DNA of 12,300 nucleotides from Christensenella sp. UBA1214 (GTDB lineage Bacteria; Bacillota; Clostridia; Christensenellales; CAG-138): assembly GCA_002309375.1 (NCBI GenBank), contig DBXK01000042.1, forward strand, positions 26,763 through 39,062, read 5' to 3'. A program made the translations under genes and the position numbers. Below are positions 1 to 6,215 of the stretch, piece after piece. Numbering within the stretch: the first letter of the stretch is position 1; the number at the start of each line of letters is the position of its first letter. The notes below the pieces were generated by a model. The model made no database searches, was not told where the DNA came from, and saw only the letters and a list, made by a program, of their open reading frames with translations.

Positions 1-1008
1 CATCGGCAGCATCGGAACGAAGTCGTTCGCATTGATGAGATTGAAGATGCAGTCGTATTTTTCGGCGGAAGCTTCGGTGTTCGCCGTGTTATACGGCGCG
101 GCGAAGGTGTATGCATAGACCTCCTCACCTTCATCGATCAGGTAGGATGCCATCAGGTTCGCGACCGCTGCGCCGCGGGAATGGCCGGTCAGCCAGTAGG
201 TCAGCTTTGCGCCTTCATTGGCCTCAAGCTCCGGCACAACGTATTCATCGAGGTAATAGGTTTTGAGATAGTTGAGGAAACGCGTTGCGCAAACGTCGAA
301 GCCGCGATGGTTCGTCTTGCGGGTCCAGTCGGCGTTGCTCTGGCGCGGGGATTTTCCCGCCACGGAATCGTATTCATCGAAGAAGCGGACGAGATCGCCG
401 ACGTTGAAGTTGGAGCTCCATTCCTCTTCCGAAACGGCATCCGTGCCGCGCACGAAGATCGCGACGATGACCTTCGTTTCGTCTTCAAAGGTCACGGTGC
501 GGTGGCCGATCACGATCTCCGAAATATCGTCGTCGCCGTAATGATCGAGAGTATAATCGACCGGATCCTCGAAGCCGAGCACGGTCAGGAACTCGAGGCC
601 GTCCACCTTCGAAGCGGTGCCGCCCGGATAGGTCTGCGCGGTATCGTAAACGAAATACGCGTCGCCGTAATTCTCAACGTAATATGCGAGCGCGCTGCCG
701 ATTACGGAGACCGACGCAAGTTCCGGATGATAGACCGTGTTGTCGCCGAAGAAATTGCGGAAATCCATCGTGAAGCTGACGGTCGTCGTGCCGTCGTGGC
801 CGCTCTTCATCTTTCCGGTGAAGGTATTGCTGTTCGGCTCGGCGTCGTATTCATCGGGGATGCCGTCGAAATCCGAGTCAACTGGCCCGGCAGCTTCCGG
901 CCCGTCCTTCGTCAGGTCCGCCCGGCTTTCGGCAAGAACGCCGGCGAATGCGCCTGCCGTAAGGATGAACGCGAGCAGCAGAGCGATTGCTTTTTTAAGT
1001 GATCTCAT
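1..1008 (-). CDS. Secreted class 3 lipase (alpha/beta hydrolase), C-terminus outside window
   Basis: The first 336 residues of an extracellular or envelope lipase/esterase of the fungal-lipase-like class 3 family. Residues 1-26 form a signal peptide: a KK pair, a hydrophobic stretch, and a likely cleavage after VLA. Residues 44-55 (DSDFDGIPDEYD) look like a calcium-binding thrombospondin-type-3/dockerin-like loop. The catalytic core shows RGT (187-189, oxyanion region), the nucleophile elbow GHSRG (275-279, Ser277) and NDFVPMLP (328-335), whose Asp329 fits the family's catalytic Asp. The catalytic His would lie beyond the window. The ATG at 1006-1008 has an AGAGG ribosome binding site at 1018-1022, 9 nt away. 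The gene has its own promoter, just downstream of the terminator of the preceding operon, so it is probably transcribed alone. Substrate (lipid or polysaccharide ester) cannot be told from sequence. Family assignment is secure; the frame is open to the window edge. Confidence 0.9.
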   Translation of the reverse strand, partial: MRSLKKAIALLLAFILTAGAFAGVLAESRADLTKDGPEAAGPVDSDFDGIPDEYDAEPNSNTFTGKMKSGHDGTTTVSFTMDFRNFFGDNTVYHPELASVSVIGSALAYYVENYGDAYFVYDTAQTYPGGTASKVDGLEFLTVLGFEDPVDYTLDHYGDDDISEIVIGHRTVTFEDETKVIVAIFVRGTDAVSEEEWSSNFNVGDLVRFFDEYDSVAGKSPRQSNADWTRKTNHRGFDVCATRFLNYLKTYYLDEYVVPELEANEGAKLTYWLTGHSRGAAVANLMASYLIDEGEEVYAYTFAAPYNTANTEASAEKYDCIFNLINANDFVPMLPM

Positions 1009-1069
1009 AAAAAAATACCTCTTTCCGGGGTGATTGTGCCGTTTTCAGGCGCGGTTTGTTAACTTTTTT

Positions 1070-1099
1070 ATTATACTTGCTGTTCCTTGGCGCCGTCAA
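1070..1099 (-). promoter_or_regulatory. Sigma-A-type promoter of the lipase gene
   Basis: On the minus strand, TTGACG (1094-1099) is followed after 18 bp by a perfect TATAAT (1070-1075). The start point would fall near 1063, giving a leader of about 55 nt before the ATG at 1008. The element lies between the terminator of the upstream acetyltransferase operon and the lipase gene, where a promoter is expected. Confidence 0.85.
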
Positions 1100-1120
1100 G
1101 CTCGATTTTCCGTAAATTCA

Positions 1121-1153
1121 AAAGAAAAACCCGCTCCGGCGATCCGGAACGGG
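1121..1153 (-). terminator. Intrinsic terminator of the ATPase-GNAT-CAT operon
   Basis: Read on the minus strand, a 10-bp stem (CCCGTTCCGG / CCGGAGCGGG, one G-U pair) closes a 4-nt loop. It is followed directly by TTTTTCTTT. It begins 16 nt after the stop codon of the CAT-family gene and ends before the lipase promoter, cleanly separating the two transcription units. Confidence 0.9.
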
Positions 1154-1169
1154 CAAAAAGCGCTTTTGA

Positions 1170-1817
1170 TCATTCGCAGAGGCGTTTGAGCTCCGCTTCA
1201 AGCAGGCGGAACACGTTCGCAGTGAGGAAGCCGTCCGCAACGGCATGGTTCAGCCGGACCGTCACGGGCATCATCAGGCGGCCGTTTTCTTCGCGGTATT
1301 TCCCCCAGTTGACGATCGGCGCGAAATAGAGGTAGCCGTCCGGCAGCTCGATATTCATCGAATCGTATGAAAGCCAGGGGATGTATGAAGCGTCGAAGCG
1401 GTTCGGGTGGTTCGCGTCGTCGAGGCGGTATTCGCGCTCGAGCTTCGCTTTCTCCATATTGGCAAGCGCCGCCCGATAGAATTCGTCATAATCTTCGCAA
1501 TAGACCGAATAAACCGGAGTGCAGGTCTCGGTATCCTCATGGAAAACGTACTGCGTCGGATCGATCCGATCCCAGACGATCAGCTCGTCCGTCTCCCAGA
1601 CATAACCCATTTTATAGTCGTCACGCGAGTTCAGCGCTTTGGAGAGGATATAAAGAAAGTTCAGATAGAATTTCGTTTTGGTGCGCTTTGAAAAGAGGAC
1701 GAGCTCCGTCACGTCGAGCCTCGCCGTCATCGAAACGGAGCATTTGCAGTCCTCCGTGAAATGGCGGTAAACGCCTTTGCGGTAATATTTTTCTCTGTCG
1801 ATGACTCGGTAGTTCAA
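1170..1817 (-). CDS. Chloramphenicol acetyltransferase (CAT)-family protein
   Basis: A 215-residue protein, the usual length for trimeric CAT enzymes, which transfer acetyl from acetyl-CoA to chloramphenicol or related hydroxyl acceptors in the cytosol. The catalytic motif is present as NHAVADGF at 190-197. His191 matches the general base and Asp195 the conserved structural Asp, but the first His of the classical HHAVCDGF is Asn. PWLSYDS (147-153) supplies a Ser at the position expected for the oxyanion-stabilising serine. Translation starts at TTG (1815-1817): the preceding GNAT gene's TGA overlaps it as TTGA, and a GGAGGAG site sits just upstream. It is the last gene of the ATPase-GNAT-CAT operon and is followed by a terminator. 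No transposon or plasmid gene is nearby, so it looks like a resident CAT-like gene rather than an acquired resistance cassette. Activity on chloramphenicol is possible but unproven. Confidence 0.85.
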   Translation of the reverse strand: MNYRVIDREKYYRKGVYRHFTEDCKCSVSMTARLDVTELVLFSKRTKTKFYLNFLYILSKALNSRDDYKMGYVWETDELIVWDRIDPTQYVFHEDTETCTPVYSVYCEDYDEFYRAALANMEKAKLEREYRLDDANHPNRFDASYIPWLSYDSMNIELPDGYLYFAPIVNWGKYREENGRLMMPVTVRLNHAVADGFLTANVFRLLEAELKRLCE

Positions 1818-2383
1818 AGCCTCTCCTCCGTTCCGCCGTCGAGCTCCAGGCGCATCAGCACAAGCTCCTGCCAGCCCGTCAGGCGCGAGCGGAAGCCCCG
1901 TGGATTGCGGCCGAATTCAACGAAACCCGCGCTTTTATAAAGGGCGATCGCCCTTTCGTTTTCCGCGACGGCGTCCAACTCGAGCTGAAGATAGCCCGCC
2001 GCCTTCGCGCATTCGATGCAGGCTTCCGTCATCGCTTTTCCGATGCCGAGGCCCCAGTAGGCTTTGTCGACGCTGATGCCGAATTCGGCGCGGTGCTTCG
2101 TTTTTTCCTTCGGGCTGATCCGGTCGATCCCCGCCGTGGCAACGATCCGACCGCCGACCTCTGCGGCGATCTCGATCTCGTTTTCGCTCTCCGTCTTTTT
2201 CTTCAGGAACAGCGCTTCGGATTCGACGGTGAAGCTGTGCTCCTCCGGATAGGTAAGAAGATAATCCGTTTGAGCGTGGACATCCATAAAGAGGTCGTAA
2301 ACGGCTTTGGCGTCCTCCTCACCCGCGTTCCGCAGCAGGCACTCCCTGCCGTCCTTCAAAACGACCGTTTTTCGGTATTCCAT
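1814..2383 (-). CDS. GNAT-family N-acetyltransferase
   Basis: A 189-residue Gcn5-related acetyltransferase that would transfer acetyl from acetyl-CoA to an amine (protein N-terminus, small amine or aminoglycoside-like molecule). The acetyl-CoA pyrophosphate-binding motif A is clear: FGISVDKAYWGLGIGKAM at 101-118, with the G-L-G-I-G-K loop at 111-116. It is followed by the helix and ENERAIALYKSAGF (141-154), typical of motif B. Length is normal for a single-domain GNAT. The start ATG (2381-2383) overlaps the stop of the P-type ATPase gene as TAATG, and its own TGA overlaps the TTG start of the CAT-family gene. It is therefore the middle member of a coupled three-gene operon. The acceptor cannot be predicted. 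Confidence 0.9.
   Translation of the reverse strand: MEYRKTVVLKDGRECLLRNAGEEDAKAVYDLFMDVHAQTDYLLTYPEEHSFTVESEALFLKKKTESENEIEIAAEVGGRIVATAGIDRISPKEKTKHRAEFGISVDKAYWGLGIGKAMTEACIECAKAAGYLQLELDAVAENERAIALYKSAGFVEFGRNPRGFRSRLTGWQELVLMRLELDGGTEERL
1823..1829 (-). promoter_or_regulatory. Ribosome binding site deciding the TTG start of the CAT-family gene
   Basis: GGAGGAG on the minus strand lies 5 nt before the TTG at 1815-1817 (7 nt from its GGAGG core). It sits inside the last codons of the GNAT gene. This strong site, with the TTGA stop/start overlap, supports the non-ATG start and suggests translational coupling. Confidence 0.8.
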
Positions 2384-4860
2384 TATTTTCCGTGCCTGCC
2401 TTTCATGATTTCGGAAGCGTTGTTGAGCTTCAGTTTTTTAAGATCCAGCCGGGGCAGCTCCCCTTCCTCCGCCTTTTTGATCAGCGGACGCACTGCGAGC
2501 GTTCCGAAGATCAGCACCGCAAGGCCGACGGCGACCATCACGCCGAGCATGAGGAAATGACGCGGCGTCATCGCGCCGATATCAAGCGCGAAAATCCCCG
2601 GGAAGAGCAGCACGGCGCCGGCGAAAGCGGCGCACATCAGCGCGCAGACCGCGATGCGAAGCTTCGAGAACGGCCGGCAGGTCAGTATCAGATTGCCGAG
2701 GCCGATCACGCCCGCCGAGATCACCGCCATCGTCGAAGCGATCCCGTCGGGAACGCCGCAGTAGTTTGCGATCATCGCCGCAAGCGCGCAGCAGATCACG
2801 CCGAGCGCACCGGGCACAGCCTTCAGAATGATCCTCTGCAGGAAATTCCCTTTCGCCCGCTCGCTGCTCGGTTCGAGGGCGAGGAAGAACGACGGGATGC
2901 CGACCGTCAGCGAGCTCACGAGCGTCAGATGGATCGGCTCGAACGGATAGCGCAGCGGCAGGAACAGCGCGATCAGGATATTCAGCACGCTGAGGCCGAA
3001 GCTATACAGCGTTTTCTGTAAAAACAGCGACGCCGTCCTCGTGATGTTGCCGATGACGCGGCGGCCTTCCGCAACAACGGCGGGAAGGGAGTTGAAATCA
3101 TTGTTCAAAAGCACGAGCTGAGCGGAGTGCTCGGTCGCTTCTGCGCCGCCGGCCATCGCAATTGAGCAATCCGAGGCCTTCAGCGAGGGGATGTCGTTGA
3201 CGCCGTCGCCGGTCATCGCGACATGGTGCCCTTCCGCCTTCAGCGCTTCAACGAGCAGGCGTTTCCTTTCCGGCGTCAGCCTGCCGAAAATTATTTTATC
3301 CTTTGCGGCGGCGCGGAGCTCTTCATCGTTGAGTTCGGCGCAGTCGACGAGCTTGTCGCAGCCTTCGAGTTCGAGCGCACGCGCCGCGGACGCAACGGTC
3401 CTCGGATCGTCGCCGCTCATGATGCGTACGGAAACGCCTTCGCGGCCGAACCAACCGATCGTATCCTTGGCCGAGGGCCGCAGGGTCTCGCTGAGAAGGA
3501 TCAGGCCGAGAAGACGCCTGACCGGCGGGAGCTCATCACCGCTGATCACGCCGTCCGCTTCCGCAAGGAGCAGCACGCGATACCCCGCTTCCGTTACCTC
3601 GGCGACCTGCGGGAGCTTTTGATCCGTTACGAAGGTCGGCGCACCGAGTATGATCGTCTTTCCGTTTGCAAAGGAAGCGGCTGATTTTTTGCGTGCGGAT
3701 GAGAACGGCATCACCGCCGTCGCCCGATCCTCGCTCTTGTTCATAAATGCGCCGAGGGCGCGGAGGGTGCCGGTCCCGGCTTCGAATGCGGACATGAACC
3801 GCTCCGTTTTCAGGCGCAGCTCCTCCTCATCCGCTTCGAGCGGTATGAATTTTTCAAAGGCCATCTCGCCCGTCGTCAGAGTGCCGGTCTTGTCTGTGCA
3901 GAGGACGTCGACCCTTGCGAGCGTTTCAATGCCGAACAGCTCCTGAACGAGCGTTTTGCGGCGGCCGAGCTTGATAACGCCCGCCATCAGCGCGACGGAT
4001 GTAAGAAGGATCAGGCCCTCCGGGATCATGCCGATCATGGCCGCGACCGCCTTCGGCACGGCTTCGCGGATCGGCGCCTTGAGCAGGAACAGCTGTTCGA
4101 TGAAGAGGATCAGGCCGATCGGCACGAGCAGCTTGCTCACAAGCGAAACGAGCTTGTTGAGCTCGGTCATGAGCTCCGATTTCGGGGAGCTGACTTTTTT
4201 CGCTTCGCGCGTTAGCCTCGCGGCATAGCTGTTGTCGCCGACGGCGATCAGCTGCGCTGTCACTTTGCCTTCCGTCAGGAAGCTTCCGGACATCAGCAGA
4301 TCGCCCTTTTTGCGGGAGATCGGTTCGCTTTCGCCGGTCAGAAGCGATTCATCAGCCGCGCAGGAACCGCCCGTGATCACGGCATCCGCGGGAAGCTGAT
4401 CCCCGCTTGTGAAGATCGCGAGATCGCCGAGCACGAGCTTGTCCGGCGGGCATTTGGTCTCATCTCCGTCACGGATGACGCGCACGGGCCGGACGTCGAG
4501 CAGGCGCAGTTTATTGAGCATCGCACGGGCACGGAGCTCCTGGATGGTCCCGATCAGCGTATTCGAAAAAACGACTCCGAGGAAGAGCATATTGCGCCAG
4601 GAGCCGACGAGGGCAAGGCAGGCGGCGAGCGCGAAATTGAGAAGATTGAACAGGGTGAAGAGGTTGTCCGCAACGATCCTCGGGATGCTCTTGCCCTTAT
4701 CCGCCGTCTGGCGGTTGGACTTCCCTTCCGCCTCGCGCTTCGCCGCTTCCGCGGAACTGAGGCCTTCGGGCGGCGTCATGACCGTCCCGGCCGGCAGCTC
4801 GGTCGGGATCTGCAGTTTTCTGTTTTCCTGCCTGATCTCCGCTGTTTCTTTTTTTCGCAT
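2383..4860 (-). CDS. CtpE-like cation-transporting P-type ATPase
   Basis: An 825-residue membrane pump that couples ATP hydrolysis to cation transport. In residue order it has a first membrane pair (about 62-108), an actuator domain with TGES (175-178), a second pair with IPEGL (279-283), DKTGTLT with phosphorylated Asp323 (323-329), a short nucleotide-binding domain with LGAP (405-408) in place of the usual KGAP, hinge GDGVND (551-556), and about six C-terminal membrane segments including IPSFFLALEP. The short N domain, the PEGL-ILLTS context and the FLALEP segment resemble mycobacterial CtpE and pneumococcal Exp7. CtpE is reported to move Ca2+, so calcium is the best guess but not certain. 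The frame can be extended to a GTG at 4947, but AGAGGG at 4868-4873 lies 7 nt before the ATG at 4858-4860, and the GTG falls in the promoter region. It is the first gene of an operon with two acetyltransferases; its TAA overlaps the next ATG. Confidence 0.9.
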   Translation of the reverse strand: MRKKETAEIRQENRKLQIPTELPAGTVMTPPEGLSSAEAAKREAEGKSNRQTADKGKSIPRIVADNLFTLFNLLNFALAACLALVGSWRNMLFLGVVFSNTLIGTIQELRARAMLNKLRLLDVRPVRVIRDGDETKCPPDKLVLGDLAIFTSGDQLPADAVITGGSCAADESLLTGESEPISRKKGDLLMSGSFLTEGKVTAQLIAVGDNSYAARLTREAKKVSSPKSELMTELNKLVSLVSKLLVPIGLILFIEQLFLLKAPIREAVPKAVAAMIGMIPEGLILLTSVALMAGVIKLGRRKTLVQELFGIETLARVDVLCTDKTGTLTTGEMAFEKFIPLEADEEELRLKTERFMSAFEAGTGTLRALGAFMNKSEDRATAVMPFSSARKKSAASFANGKTIILGAPTFVTDQKLPQVAEVTEAGYRVLLLAEADGVISGDELPPVRRLLGLILLSETLRPSAKDTIGWFGREGVSVRIMSGDDPRTVASAARALELEGCDKLVDCAELNDEELRAAAKDKIIFGRLTPERKRLLVEALKAEGHHVAMTGDGVNDIPSLKASDCSIAMAGGAEATEHSAQLVLLNNDFNSLPAVVAEGRRVIGNITRTASLFLQKTLYSFGLSVLNILIALFLPLRYPFEPIHLTLVSSLTVGIPSFFLALEPSSERAKGNFLQRIILKAVPGALGVICCALAAMIANYCGVPDGIASTMAVISAGVIGLGNLILTCRPFSKLRIAVCALMCAAFAGAVLLFPGIFALDIGAMTPRHFLMLGVMVAVGLAVLIFGTLAVRPLIKKAEEGELPRLDLKKLKLNNASEIMKGRHGK

Positions 4861-4867
4861 CAACGGT

Positions 4868-4873
4868 CCCTCT
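4868..4873 (-). promoter_or_regulatory. Ribosome binding site deciding the ATPase start
   Basis: AGAGGG on the minus strand is 7 nt from the ATG at 4858-4860. The upstream in-frame GTG at 4945-4947 has no comparable site and overlaps the predicted promoter. The shorter protein is therefore preferred. Confidence 0.75.
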
Positions 4874-4885
4874 TTCCGGCGATCC

Positions 4886-4916
4886 CGCGCCTCACCCGGC
4901 GCGCAGTCTCGCTGCG
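4886..4916 (-). other. Two adjacent hairpins in the ATPase 5' leader
   Basis: On the minus strand, CGCAG-CGAGA-CTGCG (4902-4916) is followed by CGCGCC-GGGTGA-GGCGCG (4886-4903). The two stems share two bases, so they may compete. They lie between the predicted start point (about 4931) and the ribosome binding site at 4868-4873. I do not recognise a known riboswitch here; in particular I see no yybP-ykoY-type core. A regulatory role is only a possibility. Confidence 0.4.
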
Positions 4917-4937
4917 GATTTGCTTCACTCGCTACTA

Positions 4938-4966
4938 AGTTTATCACAATCGGATCGGTTATTCAA
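4938..4966 (-). promoter_or_regulatory. Candidate promoter of the ATPase operon
   Basis: On the minus strand, TTGAAT (4961-4966) and TAAACT (4938-4943) each match consensus at 4 of 6 positions, with a 17-bp spacer. The site lies between the terminator of the upstream operon (5007-5043) and the ATPase ATG. It gives a leader of about 70 nt. Confidence 0.5.
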
Positions 4967-5006
4967 TAAAAGACAAAACATTCTTTTTACCGTGCGCGAA
5001 AAGCAA

Positions 5007-5043
5007 TAAAAAAGCGACCCGGGAAGCATCGGCTTTCCCGGGT
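5007..5043 (-). terminator. Intrinsic terminator of the RyR-TIR-permease operon (looks bidirectional)
   Basis: An 11-bp stem with one bulged base (ACCCGGGAAGC on one arm; 5017-5043) has a 4-nt loop. On the minus strand it is followed after 3 nt by TTTTTTAT. On the plus strand it is followed immediately by TTTT, so it could stop transcription in both directions, although no plus-strand gene precedes it. It starts 33 nt after the permease stop codon. Confidence 0.88.
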
Positions 5044-5075
5044 TTTTGTTCCGATTGTTCTTTTCATAATGGACT

Positions 5076-6215
5076 TCACATGCGCGTCCAGAAGGACATA
5101 AACACGACCAGAATGATAAGGAACGAGAAGTTGAACAGCGAGAACTTCGCAATGTACGATCCGGTTTTTCCCGGATTGTTCTTCACATATTCTCGGAATG
5201 TTATCAAGCTCGCGAGCGAAGCGATCAAAGTGCCGACGCCGCCGATATTCACGCCGACGAGCAGATCCGGATAATTGTTCGTGAACTGCGAAAGCAGTAT
5301 CGCGGAGGGCACATTCGAAATGCACTGGCACGAAAGCGTGCTGTAAACGAGGGTATTGCGCTGCATCAGGCCGGAAAGGAAATTCCGGATCACTTCGATG
5401 CGCGACATATTGTTGGAGAATATGAAGAAGAATACAAAGGTCAGCAGGAGCGGATAGTCCACCATGAGCAGCGCTTTGCGGTCGAGGATCAGCAGGGCTA
5501 TCGGGATCACGATCAGGCCGATCCAATAAGGGATCCCGCGGAAAACGATCACGATCGCGAGGGCGAACAGCAGCAGATAAACGACCGTCCGCCAAACGGG
5601 CAGTCTGATCGGTTCGTCATCCAGATGCAGAGGTTCGCGCTTCACGAAAACGAGGCAGCAGAGCGTGATCAGCGTTACCGAAAGCAGGAACGGCGGCGCC
5701 ATGATGCTCATGAACTCAAGATTCGGGATCTCGAATTTTGTATAGAGGAACAGATTCTGCGGGTTGCCGAACGGCGTCAGCATGCCGCCGAGATTGGCCG
5801 CAATGTTCTGCATGATGAACGTAAAGGCCATGTATTTTTCTTTGTGTGTAGTTGTCAGCACAAAGAAACCCAGCGGAAGGAAGGTCAGCAGCGCCATGTC
5901 GTTCGCGATCAGCATTGAACCGATGAACGTGATGTAAACCAGCGCGAGAATGCTTGTGCGTGCATTTTTGAACATCTGCACGACCTTCCTGGCCAGGATA
6001 TAAAAGAAATTGATGTTTTTCAGAGCGCAGACAACCGCCAACACGCAGAACAAACAGGTCAGCGTCTTGTAGTCGAAGTAGTCGACGTATTTTTCGTCAA
6101 TCCCAACGATGCAGGCAGTGACGATCGCTGCTATCAGAGCGATCACCATCACGGCATTCTTTTTAATAAAGCCAATCAGTATCGCTCCGAATGTCGGCTT
6201 TGTCCGCTCTTCCAT
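5076..6215 (-). CDS. Small ArsB/SLC13-type (CitMHS-like) permease
   Basis: A 379-residue integral membrane protein of the ion-transporter superfamily that includes ArsB, NhaD, CitM and SLC13 carriers. About ten hydrophobic segments are visible, the first near 20-39 and the last near 359-376. Signature loops are ND (105-106), GGMLTPFGNPQNL (143-155), SNVPSA (300-305) and the glycine-rich GGVGTLIASLAS (325-336). The paired GNPxN and SNxP re-entrant-type motifs are typical of this superfamily. Length is short compared with ArsB or CitM (over 420) but similar to E. coli YbiR-type members. Substrate is not predictable: anion, carboxylate or metalloid oxyanion are all possible. Its ATG overlaps the TAA of the TIR-LRR gene as TAATG, and a terminator follows, making it the third and last gene of that operon. 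The tight coupling suggests a shared job with the TIR and RyR proteins, but that is inference. Confidence 0.85.
   Translation of the reverse strand: MEERTKPTFGAILIGFIKKNAVMVIALIAAIVTACIVGIDEKYVDYFDYKTLTCLFCVLAVVCALKNINFFYILARKVVQMFKNARTSILALVYITFIGSMLIANDMALLTFLPLGFFVLTTTHKEKYMAFTFIMQNIAANLGGMLTPFGNPQNLFLYTKFEIPNLEFMSIMAPPFLLSVTLITLCCLVFVKREPLHLDDEPIRLPVWRTVVYLLLFALAIVIVFRGIPYWIGLIVIPIALLILDRKALLMVDYPLLLTFVFFFIFSNNMSRIEVIRNFLSGLMQRNTLVYSTLSCQCISNVPSAILLSQFTNNYPDLLVGVNIGGVGTLIASLASLITFREYVKNNPGKTGSYIAKFSLFNFSFLIILVVFMSFWTRM

Noticed and set aside
181..1002. Plus-strand open frame of 273 codons
   Set aside because: It is antisense to the lipase, whose signal peptide, RGT, GHSRG and promoter are clear on the minus strand.
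1170..1817. CAT gene as part of a mobile resistance element
   Set aside because: No transposase, integrase, inverted repeats or other resistance genes are near; it is embedded in a coupled operon with a terminator.
4861..4947. Upstream GTG start adding 29 residues to the ATPase
   Set aside because: The GTG overlaps the predicted -10 region and lacks a ribosome site; AGAGGG precedes the ATG at 4860. The added residues would be encoded by the hairpin-rich leader.
4861..4966. Metal riboswitch (yybP-ykoY or similar) before the P-type ATPase
   Set aside because: The leader is only about 70 nt and none of the conserved core sequences I know is present.
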